Source of the DNA: Bacteroidales bacterium
GTDB taxonomy: Bacteria > Bacteroidota > Bacteroidia > Bacteroidales > UBA932
DNA length: 64,000 bases
Assembly (NCBI GenBank): GCA_017504965.1
Contig: JAFVQD010000011.1
Span: forward strand, 119,131 to 183,130
Direction: 5' to 3'
Shown here: positions 17,292 to 26,386 of the stretch, piece by piece
Layout of the letters: every line of letters starts with the position of its first letter
How positions within the stretch are numbered: the first letter of the stretch is position 1
The notes under the pieces: generated by a model
Databases searched by the model: none
What the model saw: the letters and a program-made list of their open reading frames with translations, nothing else
What the model was told of the DNA's origin: nothing
Position numbers and translations under genes: made by a program

Positions 17292-19727
17292 ATGCAAGTT
17301 TTGAAATTTGGTGGCACTTCGGTGGCCAATGCCAAAAATATAACAAATGTGGTGGAGATTGTGACCAAAGCTCTCGAGAGGGATCGCACTTTGGTGGTTA
17401 GCTCTGCTATCAGCGGATGTACCGACAAACTTATCAGTATCGGTAATCTCGCCGCTCAGCGAAATGAAGAGTATAAGGTATTGATCGACGATCTTCAGCA
17501 GAAGCACTATGAGATAATATCTGACCTTCTCCCAGCTGAGAGGCAGCCTGAAGCCAGGGCCAAGGTAGATGAAGTATTCGATTCGCTTAAAGCCATCACA
17601 CTGGGTGTCACCCTTCTGGGAGAACTGAGCCTGACCAGTCTGGATGCGATCCAGAGCTGTGGAGAGCTCCTCTCTACCAAGATTATAACCATCAAGTTCC
17701 TCTCTATGGGTATATCGGCCAAATGGCTTGACTCCAGAGAGATAGTGAAGACAAGATGTGAAAATGGTACTAATGTGGTGGATACATCACGCACTTATGC
17801 AAATATTGAGAATGTTCTGGATCAATATCCCCAAAACCAGCTCTTTATCGTCCCTGGTTTTATAGCGTCAGATTTTCAGGGGAGGACCACCACTCTCGGT
17901 CGAGGTGGATCGGACTATACAGCATCTCTTTTTGCTGTGGGGTCACACGCGAGAGTGCTGGAGATATGGACCGATGTCCCGGGTATGATGACATCAAATC
18001 CCAAGATAGTCCCATCTGCCAGGACGATCCCTCACATCTCATACAGGGCAGCCCTCGAGCTTTCTCACTTTGGTGCCAAAGTGATCTATCCCCCTACCAT
18101 ACAGCCGGTAGTATCTGAAGGTATCCCCATCTATGTAAAAGATACTTTCCATCCCGAGGCTCACGGAACATTGATAGAGAAAAATCCTCCTCGTGCGAAG
18201 GAGAAGGTAATAGGAATCTCTAACTCTGACAATATCGCTCTGATCTCTCTTGAGGGGAGCGGTATGGTGGGAATCCCAGGCTTCTCCAGCAGACTTTTCG
18301 ATACCCTGAGCCGTAACGATATCAATATCATACTCATTACACAAGCCTCTTCGGTACACACTATGTGTATTGCGATAGCTGAAAAAGATGCGCAGAAGGC
18401 GAAAGAGGCGGCAGACAGATGCTTTGCGTACGAGATCTCTCTGGGGAAACTCTCGCCGCTTAAGGTGGAGACAGGGTACTCGATCGTATGTCTGGTGGGT
18501 GACGATATCCTTAATCAGATAGGTGCTACCGGAAGGATGTTTGCAGCTCTCGGAAAGCACAGCATCGCGATTAGGGCGACAGCCCAGGGGTCATCCGAAA
18601 GGAATATCTCGGTGATCGTACCCTCAAAATATGTGAATCCGGCCATCAGACACATACATCACGAATTTTTCGGAAAGAGCACAACCAAGGAGGTGAATCT
18701 ATTCATAGCAGGATGCGGAGTAGTGGGCAAGGCGCTGGTCAAACTGCTCAGAGAGAATGGCTCCGCTATCGAATCCCGCACCGGGAAGAGACTGAAAGTG
18801 GTGGCATTGGCCAATAGCAGCAGATATCTGTTCGAGCCTGCCGGACTTGACCTGGAGAGTGTCGGAGAGAGACTGGCTGCTGAGGGGATCCCTACCACCG
18901 ACGGGCTCTTTTTCGAGAAGCTCCACTCTACAGCGATGGACAACTCCATCTTTGTCGACTGCACTGCCAGTCCCGAAGTGCCATTGCGCTATGCGCAGCT
19001 TCTCAGGAGCAAATATTCGATAGTGGCTTGCAATAAAATAGGTTTTGCAATGCCTTATCCCCACTATGCAGAGGTTGTCTCTGCGGCTCGTGAAAATGGG
19101 GTAAGTATCAGGTTTGAGACCACTGTCGGTGCTGCCCTCCCGATTCTTGAGACCATCACACGAAGTGTAAACAGCGGTGATGAGATAGTGAAGATGGAGG
19201 CGGTCGTATCGGGGACATTGAACTACATCTTCTCGATGTATCGCGGCGGAGAAGGGGGGACCTTTGCAGAGGTGGTGGCCAGAGCCAAGGAACTTGGTTA
19301 TACAGAGCCGGATCCGATGATTGACCTCAGCGGGGTGGATGTATTGCGCAAGCTGATAATATCTGCCAGATGTGCCGGTATCCCTCTGGAAGAGAGCGAT
19401 GTGGAGAGGGTGCCGCTTCTCCCTCACCACGATCTGGAGAGGTGTGAAGAGTATTTTGCAGAGCGCTACAGGCGCAATAAATCTGAAGGGAAGGTGGACC
19501 GCTTCGTGGCATCGCTGGTGCGTGATCCCGAGGCCCCTCTTGGCTACAGGGCGCGTATCGGGCTGGAGGCATTGCCATTGGACCATCCATTTGCATCCCT
19601 TGTGGGTACAGACAACTCTTTCGTGCTGCAGAGCGCTTTCTATCCGTCACCTCAGGTGATTAAAGGTGCAGGTGCCGGAGCCGAGCAGACAGCATCGGGG
19701 GTATTGAATGATATATTGTTTGTGTAA
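17292..19727 (+). CDS. thrA: Bifunctional aspartate kinase / homoserine dehydrogenase I
   Basis: 811 residues. Aspartokinase domain first (MQVLKFGGTSVANAKN, then RTTTLGRGGSDYTA), two ACT regulatory domains in the middle (about residues 310-460), then homoserine dehydrogenase with Rossmann motif FIAGCGVVGKALVKLL and catalytic region (AVVSGTLNYIFS, GYTEPDPMIDLSGVD). Performs the first and third committed steps of the aspartate pathway, giving homoserine for methionine and threonine. Probably feedback-regulated through the ACT domains. The gap of 26 bases after metX suggests co-transcription. asd, the intermediate enzyme, lies two genes downstream. Confidence 0.97.
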   Translation: MQVLKFGGTSVANAKNITNVVEIVTKALERDRTLVVSSAISGCTDKLISIGNLAAQRNEEYKVLIDDLQQKHYEIISDLLPAERQPEARAKVDEVFDSLKAITLGVTLLGELSLTSLDAIQSCGELLSTKIITIKFLSMGISAKWLDSREIVKTRCENGTNVVDTSRTYANIENVLDQYPQNQLFIVPGFIASDFQGRTTTLGRGGSDYTASLFAVGSHARVLEIWTDVPGMMTSNPKIVPSARTIPHISYRAALELSHFGAKVIYPPTIQPVVSEGIPIYVKDTFHPEAHGTLIEKNPPRAKEKVIGISNSDNIALISLEGSGMVGIPGFSSRLFDTLSRNDINIILITQASSVHTMCIAIAEKDAQKAKEAADRCFAYEISLGKLSPLKVETGYSIVCLVGDDILNQIGATGRMFAALGKHSIAIRATAQGSSERNISVIVPSKYVNPAIRHIHHEFFGKSTTKEVNLFIAGCGVVGKALVKLLRENGSAIESRTGKRLKVVALANSSRYLFEPAGLDLESVGERLAAEGIPTTDGLFFEKLHSTAMDNSIFVDCTASPEVPLRYAQLLRSKYSIVACNKIGFAMPYPHYAEVVSAARENGVSIRFETTVGAALPILETITRSVNSGDEIVKMEAVVSGTLNYIFSMYRGGEGGTFAEVVARAKELGYTEPDPMIDLSGVDVLRKLIISARCAGIPLEESDVERVPLLPHHDLERCEEYFAERYRRNKSEGKVDRFVASLVRDPEAPLGYRARIGLEALPLDHPFASLVGTDNSFVLQSAFYPSPQVIKGAGAGAEQTASGVLNDILFV

Positions 19728-19737
19728 GTTTTTCGAT

Positions 19738-21012
19738 ATGGAAAGAGAATATAAATTTGAAACACTGCAAGTGAGGGCGGGTCAGGAGATAGACCCTGTC
19801 TCAAAAGGGACTGCTGTCCCCATCTACCAGAGTACAGCATATACATTTGACGATATGCAGTATGGGGCAGATCTTTTTGCCCTCAAGAAACCTGGAAACA
19901 TATATACCCGTATTACAAATACCACCAATGAGGTGTTTGAGAAGAGGATGGCAGCGCTGGAGGGTGGCGTCGCCGGTGTCGCTACAGCATCCGGACAGTC
20001 GGCCGTCTTTTTGAGTATTACCAATATATGCTCAGCAGGAGACAATATCGTCGCTTCACCCTTTCTGTATGGAGGTACATTTACCCTGTTTGCTATCTCG
20101 CTCAGGGATATGGGGATAGAGGTGAGGTTTGCCCCCGGTGACAATTGTGATGATATCGAGCCACTTATCGATGGGAGGACCAAGGCTGTCTATCTGGAAA
20201 ATCTCGGTAATCCTGCATTTAATGTGCCGGACTATGAGCCTATTATAGAGATGGCTCACCGTAGGGGAGTCTGTGTGATGGTGGACAATACCTTCGGGTG
20301 TGGCGGATACCTTTTCAGACCCATAGAGTGGGGGGCAAATGTAGTGATACACTCCGCTACCAAATGGATATGCGGTCACGGCACATCCCTGGGTGGGGTA
20401 GTAGTGGATGGTGGAAACTTCGAGTGGAGTGAAGAGAAATACCCGTTGCTTGCAGCCCCTGCAGAGAGTTATCACGGACTGGTGTATAAAGAGGTGTTTG
20501 GCGATGCTGCATTTGCAGGGCGTGTCAGGGTGGACGGGCTCCGCAATTTCGGTCCGTCGGCATCACCATTCAACTCGTTTCTGATGCTTCAGGGGCTTGA
20601 GACACTTTCCCTGAGGGCACAGAGGTGTTGTGACAATACCCTCGCTCTGGCGCAGTGGCTGGAGGGGCACGAGGCTATAGAGAGTGTAAATTATCCAGGC
20701 TTGAAGAGCAATCCTTACCATACACTTGCCTGCAAGTATCTCCAGCACGGCTTTGGTGGCGTCCTCACATTCAGAGTGAAGAGTGGATTTGAAGGGGCAG
20801 CTGAGCTGGTAAGCAAGCTCGAACTGATTCTGCACGTGGGGAGTGTGGGTGATTCAAAATCTCTGATAGTTCACCCTGCATCCACTACACATTCCCAATT
20901 GTCGGAGTCTGAGAGGGTGGCAGCCGGAGTTTATCCCAATATGCTCCGTCTCTCTGTCGGCATAGAGAATATTGATGATTTGATTTACGATTTGGATAAC
21001 GCTTTAAAATAG
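19738..21012 (+). CDS. metY: O-acetylhomoserine sulfhydrylase (aminocarboxypropyltransferase)
   Basis: 424 residues from the ATG at 19738 (MEREYKFETLQVRAGQE), 10 bases after the thrA stop. An earlier in-frame ATG overlaps thrA and lacks homology. PLP enzyme of the Cys/Met metabolism fold: GVATASGQSAVF, VDNTFGCGGYLFRP and Schiff-base lysine in HSATKWICGHG. Converts O-acetylhomoserine + sulfide to homocysteine, matching metX upstream. A cystathionine synthase role is less likely given length and the RVDGLRNFGPSASPF segment typical of MetY. Confidence 0.94.
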   Translation: MEREYKFETLQVRAGQEIDPVSKGTAVPIYQSTAYTFDDMQYGADLFALKKPGNIYTRITNTTNEVFEKRMAALEGGVAGVATASGQSAVFLSITNICSAGDNIVASPFLYGGTFTLFAISLRDMGIEVRFAPGDNCDDIEPLIDGRTKAVYLENLGNPAFNVPDYEPIIEMAHRRGVCVMVDNTFGCGGYLFRPIEWGANVVIHSATKWICGHGTSLGGVVVDGGNFEWSEEKYPLLAAPAESYHGLVYKEVFGDAAFAGRVRVDGLRNFGPSASPFNSFLMLQGLETLSLRAQRCCDNTLALAQWLEGHEAIESVNYPGLKSNPYHTLACKYLQHGFGGVLTFRVKSGFEGAAELVSKLELILHVGSVGDSKSLIVHPASTTHSQLSESERVAAGVYPNMLRLSVGIENIDDLIYDLDNALK

Positions 21013-21017
21013 AGAGT

Positions 21018-22016
21018 ATGAAAGTAGCAGTAGTAGGGGCCACAGGGCTCGTAGGAACCAGAATGCTGGAGGTATTGGCGGAGAGGAATTTTCCTGTGAC
21101 AGAACTGATACCTGTCGCTTCGGCGAAGTCGGTAGGGAGATCCATTGTGTTTAATGGGGTGGAGTATCCCGTGGTGGGGTATGAACAGGCTCTGGAGCGC
21201 CGTCCACAAATAGCACTCTTCTCTGCAGGAGGGGATGCTTCCCGTGAACTTGCACCCAAGTTTGCAGCTATAGGGTGTCGTGTGATAGATAACTCTTCGT
21301 GCTGGAGGATGGATCCATCTGTTCCTCTGGTGATTCCTGAGATCAATCCCGATGCTGTCGGTGCTGATGATATGATTATAGCAAATCCCAACTGTTCTAC
21401 TATTCAGATGCTTATGGTAGTGGCACCCCTTCATCGCCGTTATGGGGTAAAAAGGATAGTGGTGTCTACATATCAGTCTGTGACAGGAACAGGCTATAAG
21501 GCGCTGGCACAGATGGAGGCAGAGAGGGGTGGTGGTGTCTGGGGCGAGTACCAGGCAGCATATCCTTACCCTATAGATGAAAATATCCTCCCCCATATAG
21601 ATTCGTTTCTGGAGAACGGCTATACCAAGGAGGAGATGAAGATGGTGAATGAGACCCATAAGATTTTGTCTGACAGCACTATAAGGGTATCTCCCACTAC
21701 AGTGCGTGTCCCTGTGAAAGGGGGACATTCAGAGTCTGTAAATCTGGAATTTGAGAGGGAGTTTGATCTGGATGAGGTCCGTAAGATTTTAGAGGCTATG
21801 CCCGGTGTGGTGGTTCAGGATGATCCTTCGACCAATACCTATCCTATGCCACTTTATGCCTGGGGCAAGGATGAGGTCTTTGTAGGGCGTATCCGTCGCG
21901 ATCCCTCGGTCGCCAATGGTCTGAATTTGTGGTGTGTGGCTGATAATCTCCGTAAGGGTGCCGCCACCAATGCCGTACAGATAGCGGAAATTCTGGTTAG
22001 GAATTTCCCAAATTAG
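21018..22016 (+). CDS. asd: Aspartate-semialdehyde dehydrogenase
   Basis: 332 residues. N-terminal NADP fold AVVGATGLVGTRMLEVL, catalytic cysteine in NPNCSTIQMLM, histidine region near VPVKGGHSESVNLEFE. Reduces aspartyl phosphate to aspartate semialdehyde, the branch metabolite for homoserine and diaminopimelate. Five bases after metY, so in the same operon. It occupies the place before the aminotransferase where other Bacteroidales commonly have prephenate dehydratase. Confidence 0.96.
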   Translation: MKVAVVGATGLVGTRMLEVLAERNFPVTELIPVASAKSVGRSIVFNGVEYPVVGYEQALERRPQIALFSAGGDASRELAPKFAAIGCRVIDNSSCWRMDPSVPLVIPEINPDAVGADDMIIANPNCSTIQMLMVVAPLHRRYGVKRIVVSTYQSVTGTGYKALAQMEAERGGGVWGEYQAAYPYPIDENILPHIDSFLENGYTKEEMKMVNETHKILSDSTIRVSPTTVRVPVKGGHSESVNLEFEREFDLDEVRKILEAMPGVVVQDDPSTNTYPMPLYAWGKDEVFVGRIRRDPSVANGLNLWCVADNLRKGAATNAVQIAEILVRNFPN

Positions 22017-22027
22017 TTTTTATAGTT

Positions 22028-23221
22028 ATGAATATAAATCCAGCAAATAGAGTCAATAGTGTTCAGGAGTACTATTTCTCTGTAAAACTGAAAGAGATAG
22101 CGCAGATGAACGCCCGTGGTGAAAATGTCATCAACCTCGGGATAGGGAGTCCCGATATGCCTCCGGCACCGGAGGTCATAGCAGCACTCTCCGAGAATGC
22201 GGCCCTCCCTTCAAGCCACGGTTATCAGCCGTATGTAGGGATCGTAGAACTCCGTGAAGCCTTCGCTTCCTGGTACAGGAGATGGTACGGGGTCGAACTT
22301 GACCCATCCAATGAGATTCTGCCGCTGATAGGGAGCAAAGAGGGGGTGATGCATATCTCCCTTGCCTTTCTGAATGAAGGGGACGGGGTCCTTATTCCAA
22401 ATCCGGGTTATCCCACTTACTCATCTGTTGCGAAGCTTGCGGGAGCACAGATTTACACTTATTCCCTTGATGAAAACCACGGATGGTGGCCCGATTTCCA
22501 GGGGATCGAGGAGGCTCATGTGAAGGGGGAGATTGATCTTGACAGGACCAAACTTATGTGGTGCAATTATCCCAATATGCCTACAGGAGCCAATGGGAGC
22601 CTCGAACTTTTCGAGAAGCTGGTGGCATTTGGCCGAAAGCACGATATCGTGATTTGCCACGACAACCCTTACAGCTTCATTCTCAATGAAAAGCCGCTGA
22701 GCATATTGCAGGTGGATGGGGCGAAAGATATTTGCATAGAACTCAATTCCCTGAGCAAATCCTCAAATATGCCGGGGTGGAGAATAGGGATGGTAGCAGC
22801 CAACAGCACATTTCTGGAGTGGATACTGAGGGTCAAGAGCAATATGGATTCCGGAATGTTCCGTCCGATGCAATTGGCAGCAGTAGAGGCGCTGAATGCC
22901 CCCAAAAGCTGGTATGAGGGGATGAACAGTGTCTATGCCGGAAGGAGGTCTCTGGCTTTTGAGATTATGGAGGAGATCGGGGCAGATGCCAGGAGAGACC
23001 AGGTAGGGCTCTTCCTCTGGGGAAAGGTGGACGGATCTGCCAAGGATCTGTGCGACAGGATACTATATGAAGCGAAAGTTTTCATAACACCTGGCTTCAT
23101 ATTTGGAACCAATGGCGAAAATTATGTAAGGATATCACTCTGCTGCCCTGAAGAGAAGCTGGCGGAATCACTTGAAAGGATAAAAAATGTAAAAACAGAT
23201 AATTATGACAATGGAGATTGA
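22028..23221 (+). CDS. Class I/II PLP aminotransferase, probably for aromatic amino acids
   Basis: 397 residues. Fold-type I aminotransferase: NLGIGSPDMPPAPEV, GYPTYSS, CHDNPYSF and Schiff-base lysine in SLSKSSNMPGWRIGM. Similar in pattern to LL-DAP and aspartate/aromatic aminotransferases. Position directly before DAHP synthase/chorismate mutase (17-base overlap) and tyrA suggests it makes tyrosine/phenylalanine from the 2-oxo acids. Asd upstream leaves a diaminopimelate role possible. Substrate not provable from sequence. Confidence 0.85.
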   Translation: MNINPANRVNSVQEYYFSVKLKEIAQMNARGENVINLGIGSPDMPPAPEVIAALSENAALPSSHGYQPYVGIVELREAFASWYRRWYGVELDPSNEILPLIGSKEGVMHISLAFLNEGDGVLIPNPGYPTYSSVAKLAGAQIYTYSLDENHGWWPDFQGIEEAHVKGEIDLDRTKLMWCNYPNMPTGANGSLELFEKLVAFGRKHDIVICHDNPYSFILNEKPLSILQVDGAKDICIELNSLSKSSNMPGWRIGMVAANSTFLEWILRVKSNMDSGMFRPMQLAAVEALNAPKSWYEGMNSVYAGRRSLAFEIMEEIGADARRDQVGLFLWGKVDGSAKDLCDRILYEAKVFITPGFIFGTNGENYVRISLCCPEEKLAESLERIKNVKTDNYDNGD

Positions 23222-24269
23222 ACAACTCAAGCTGAATGGAATAGAGGGTAAGCGCCCTATTGTAATTGCTGGCCCCTGTAGTGCCGAGAGTAGGGAGCAG
23301 GTAATGAGTACCGCTACACAGCTTGCTGCAAAAGGTGTCAGGATATTCAGAGCAGGCATTTGGAAACCACGCACCAAACCAGGTGGTTTTGAGGGTGTCG
23401 GTGTCGCAGGACTCCCCTGGATGAAGGAGGTCAAGCAGGCCACCGGGATGCTTCTTGCTACAGAAGTGGCCACCCCATACCACGTTTTTGAGGCTATCAA
23501 AGCTGGTATCGATATCCTCTGGATAGGGGCGAGGACAGCCGCCAACCCTTTTGCTATGCAGGAGCTTGCAGACTCACTTAAGGGGACAGATATCCCGGTA
23601 CTGGTGAAAAATCCTGTCAATCCGGACCTTGAACTATGGATAGGGGGGATAGAGAGACTTTATCGGGCAGGTGTCAAGAGGTTAGGTGTCATCCACAGGG
23701 GGTTCAGCTCTTATGAGAAGAAACTCTACCGCAATCTCCCATTGTGGCACATCCCCATAGAACTGAAGAGGAGATATCCGAATCTGACCATCTTCTGTGA
23801 TCCGAGCCATATAGGTGGGAAAAGGGAGTTGGTGGCACCTATTGCACAGCAGGCGATGGACCTCAATTTTGATGGGCTTATAGTGGAGTCACACTGTGAT
23901 CCTGATAATGCGCTGAGTGATGCAGCACAACAGATTACCCCGGAAGTTTTAGATTTTACATTGAGTATGTTAGTAGTAAGAGACAATCCGCAGACTACAG
24001 AAAATATTACAGTTCTCCGTAAAAAGATTGATGAGATAGATGAGACCCTTTTGACCATTCTGGCCAAAAGGATGGGTATCTCCAGAGAGATCGGTGTTTA
24101 TAAGAAAGAACACAATATGCCTATCCTCCAGTCGGGACGTTACAGCGACATCCTGGAGAATAGGGCAAAGCAGGGTGAGAGTTTGGGGCTGAGTGCCTCT
24201 TTCGTCCAGGAGATTATGAAGTCGATTCACGAAGAATCTGTGAAAGTGCAGATGGATATTATGAAATAA
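23205..24269 (+). CDS. Bifunctional DAHP synthase (type I-beta) / chorismate mutase (AroQ)
   Basis: 354 residues. DAHP synthase part (to about residue 265): VIAGPCSAESREQV, FRAGIWKPRTKPGGFEGVG, IHRGFS and FCDPSHIGGKRE with metal/PEP ligands. C-terminal AroQ helical chorismate mutase: ITVLRKKIDEIDETLL, AKRMGISREIGVYKKEHN. Carries out the first step of the shikimate pathway and the branch to prephenate. The mutase domain probably gives feedback control. Overlaps the aminotransferase by 17 bases; a second ATG two codons in is also possible. Confidence 0.95.
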   Translation: MTMEIEQLKLNGIEGKRPIVIAGPCSAESREQVMSTATQLAAKGVRIFRAGIWKPRTKPGGFEGVGVAGLPWMKEVKQATGMLLATEVATPYHVFEAIKAGIDILWIGARTAANPFAMQELADSLKGTDIPVLVKNPVNPDLELWIGGIERLYRAGVKRLGVIHRGFSSYEKKLYRNLPLWHIPIELKRRYPNLTIFCDPSHIGGKRELVAPIAQQAMDLNFDGLIVESHCDPDNALSDAAQQITPEVLDFTLSMLVVRDNPQTTENITVLRKKIDEIDETLLTILAKRMGISREIGVYKKEHNMPILQSGRYSDILENRAKQGESLGLSASFVQEIMKSIHEESVKVQMDIMK

Positions 24270-24279
24270 AGGGGGAGCT

Positions 24280-25053
24280 ATGAGAATTCTTGTTTTGGGT
24301 GCCGGTAAGATGGGCTCATTCTTTACGGACCTGCTCAGCTTTAATCACGAAGTGGCAGTATATGAGGCAGATCCCAAGAGGCTGAGATTTATATACAATG
24401 CCTTGAGGTTCACATCTATGGATGAGGTGGATGGATTTGCCCCGGAGATGGTAATCAATTGTGTGACATTGAATAGGACATTCGATGCCTTCAGGGATGT
24501 GATTCCTCACTTGAAGCGAGACTGCATATTGGCCGATATTGCCTCTGTCAAGACAGGCCTGGAGGAGTTCTATAGGGAGTCGGGATTCAGATTTGTATCT
24601 GTACACCCTATGTTTGGACCCACATTTGCCAATCTCGGCTCTCTGCAGACAGAGAATGCTATCATAATCAAGGAATCAGACCATTTGGGAAAGGTATTTT
24701 TCAAAGACCTGTTCAGCTCGCTCAAACTTAATATCTGTGAATATACTTTTGAGGGGCACGATGAGGTGGTGGCTTATTCACTCTCCATCCCTTTTGCTTC
24801 AACACTGGTTTTCGGCTCCATAATGAAACATCAGGATGCACCCGGTACCACTTTTAAAAAGCATATGGCGATAGCCCGTGGGCTCCTTTCGGAGGACGAT
24901 TTTCTCCTTACCGAGATACTCTTCAATCCAAACACCCCGGGACAGTTGGGGAAAATCATAGATGAACTCACTAAACTGTCAGATATCGTCGGACGCAAAG
25001 ACTCCGCCGCTATGAAAGACTTCCTGGACGGTGTACGCCGTAATATAGAGTAA
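24280..25053 (+). CDS. tyrA: Prephenate dehydrogenase
   Basis: 257 residues. NAD-binding MRILVLGAGKMGSFFTDLL, DIASVKTGL, and FVSVHPMFGPTF with the catalytic histidine, typical of TyrA. Converts prephenate to 4-hydroxyphenylpyruvate. Last gene of the metX-to-tyrA run, ten bases after the previous stop, preceded by a GGGGGAG stretch that could act as ribosome site. Followed by a shared hairpin terminator. Confidence 0.92.
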   Translation: MRILVLGAGKMGSFFTDLLSFNHEVAVYEADPKRLRFIYNALRFTSMDEVDGFAPEMVINCVTLNRTFDAFRDVIPHLKRDCILADIASVKTGLEEFYRESGFRFVSVHPMFGPTFANLGSLQTENAIIIKESDHLGKVFFKDLFSSLKLNICEYTFEGHDEVVAYSLSIPFASTLVFGSIMKHQDAPGTTFKKHMAIARGLLSEDDFLLTEILFNPNTPGQLGKIIDELTKLSDIVGRKDSAAMKDFLDGVRRNIE

Positions 25054-25062
25054 TATTCCCCC

Positions 25063-25105
25063 CCCAAAAAAAACGGGCTGGAGAGGTATCAGCTCCAGCC
25101 CGTTT
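25063..25105. terminator. Bidirectional terminator between tyrA and the desulfhydrase-like gene
   Basis: Perfect 13-bp stem AAACGGGCTGGAG/CTCCAGCCCGTTT (25071-25083, 25093-25105) with a 9-base loop. The A-run on the left gives a strong T-run for the minus-strand gene; on the plus strand the T-run is short. Confidence 0.85.
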
Positions 25106-25127
25106 AATGATATGATTCGAATTTATA

Positions 25128-26273
25128 CTACCAGGTAAACAAATCGGAGTTAGGGAACAGTCCGAACAGTCCACCGGTGTGGATGAAGAGGATATTTTCG
25201 CAGTCGGCAAGCTTGCCACCTTCTTTAATCTCATTCACTACACCATATAGACCTTTGCCTGTGTAGCAAGTATCGAAGATGATACCCTCGAGGCGTGCCA
25301 CATCTTTAATGAACTCAAGTTCTTCAGGACGTGAGAGTGCATAACCTACACCTACATATTGGTCTACCATATCGATATCTTCAATCTTGAAATCACAGTA
25401 TTCTTTCCACTGGGCGAGGGTCTTGTCTGCAGGGAGTTTGCCAAACTTGTCGAGATATTCCACTGCATCGTGGGCCATAGGGGCGATTCTCTCCTGGAAA
25501 TACAGATTGTCATCACATACACATACACCGAGAACTTTCTTGTTCAGGCCGAGGATTCTGTTCGCAAGATTAAGACCTGCGCAAGTTCCTCCGGAGCCTG
25601 TAGCCACTACTACTGCGTCGAATTTGACACCGAGCTCTTTCTCCTGCTCCACGATCTCCTCCATAGCACCATAGTAACCAAGTGTGCCGATAGCATTTGA
25701 TGCACCCTCTGGGATAATATATGGTTTATAGCCCTGTTTCTTGTACTCTTCGGCCAATTGGGCCATAATCGCATCACGGCTGCTGCTGTACTCGGATGGT
25801 GAGCAGAAGTGAATATCTGCACCGAAAAGGCGGTCCATAAAGTAGTTTCCTGCCACTTCGGGATTGATGAGGTCCTCACGTGGGCACTCAGGTGCAGGCT
25901 GTGATGTGCAAGATTTGTCCTCAGGATGCTTTGGTGGGAGAGTCTGGGCGGTATGACCAGGCTTGTAAGGCATAGTGATGGCATCTTTCGGAGAGATGCG
26001 GAGAAGTACCGCAGACTTCATACCCAGACGTGTGGCAGATGTAACTGTAGCACGGCAGTGGTTTGACTGGATACCTCCGGTGGTAATCACAAGATCGCAG
26101 CCAAGTTCTTTGGCCTCGGCAAGTGCGTACTCCAGCTTGCGGACTTTATTTCCTGAAAGCTCAGCACCGGTCTCATCATCGTGTTTTACATAAATATTCT
26201 TTCCTAATTGTGCAGATAGGCGCTCAAGCTTCACAATTTTGGTTGGAAGGTTTGCGAGCGATAGTTTTTTCAT
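25128..26273 (-). CDS. D-cysteine desulfhydrase / ACC-deaminase-family PLP enzyme
   Basis: 381 residues, longer than the usual ~330. Fold-type II PLP enzyme: Schiff-base lysine in LSGNKVRKLEYA, ITTGGIQSNHCRATV, VATGSGGTCAGL, FIHTGGLFGLF. Relatives release sulfide and ammonia plus pyruvate from D-cysteine. About 40 extra residues, Pro/Cys-rich (KHPEDKSCTSQPAPECPRE), lie between LLRISPKDA and NPEVAGNYFMDRLFGA, where the family normally has a short loop. Monocistronic with its own promoter box and terminator. Substrate by family only. Confidence 0.85.
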   Translation of the reverse strand: MKKLSLANLPTKIVKLERLSAQLGKNIYVKHDDETGAELSGNKVRKLEYALAEAKELGCDLVITTGGIQSNHCRATVTSATRLGMKSAVLLRISPKDAITMPYKPGHTAQTLPPKHPEDKSCTSQPAPECPREDLINPEVAGNYFMDRLFGADIHFCSPSEYSSSRDAIMAQLAEEYKKQGYKPYIIPEGASNAIGTLGYYGAMEEIVEQEKELGVKFDAVVVATGSGGTCAGLNLANRILGLNKKVLGVCVCDDNLYFQERIAPMAHDAVEYLDKFGKLPADKTLAQWKEYCDFKIEDIDMVDQYVGVGYALSRPEELEFIKDVARLEGIIFDTCYTGKGLYGVVNEIKEGGKLADCENILFIHTGGLFGLFPNSDLFTW

Positions 26274-26299
26274 AATTCTATTTTTTTAATTATTCACTG

Positions 26300-26307
26300 C
26301 AAATATA
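26300..26307 (-). promoter_or_regulatory. -7 box (TATATTTG) for the desulfhydrase-like gene
   Basis: TATATTTG on the minus strand, 26 bases before the ATG at 26273. Part of a divergent promoter region with the plus-strand box at 26339. Confidence 0.55.
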
Positions 26308-26338
26308 CGAAATCAAACATAGATATCCTTTTATTTGT

Positions 26339-26346
26339 TAAATTTG
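26339..26346 (+). promoter_or_regulatory. -7 box (TAAATTTG) for the amidase-like gene
   Basis: TAAATTTG on the plus strand. Transcription from it would begin near 26350, which favours the ATG at 26387 over the ATG at 26354. Confidence 0.5.
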
Positions 26347-26386
26347 CCGGATAATGATGAGAAATTATAAATCTAAATCACACAAT

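Noticed and set aside
18699..19586. 295-residue minus-strand frame inside thrA
   Set aside because: Antisense to the homoserine dehydrogenase domain; composition typical of a shadow frame.
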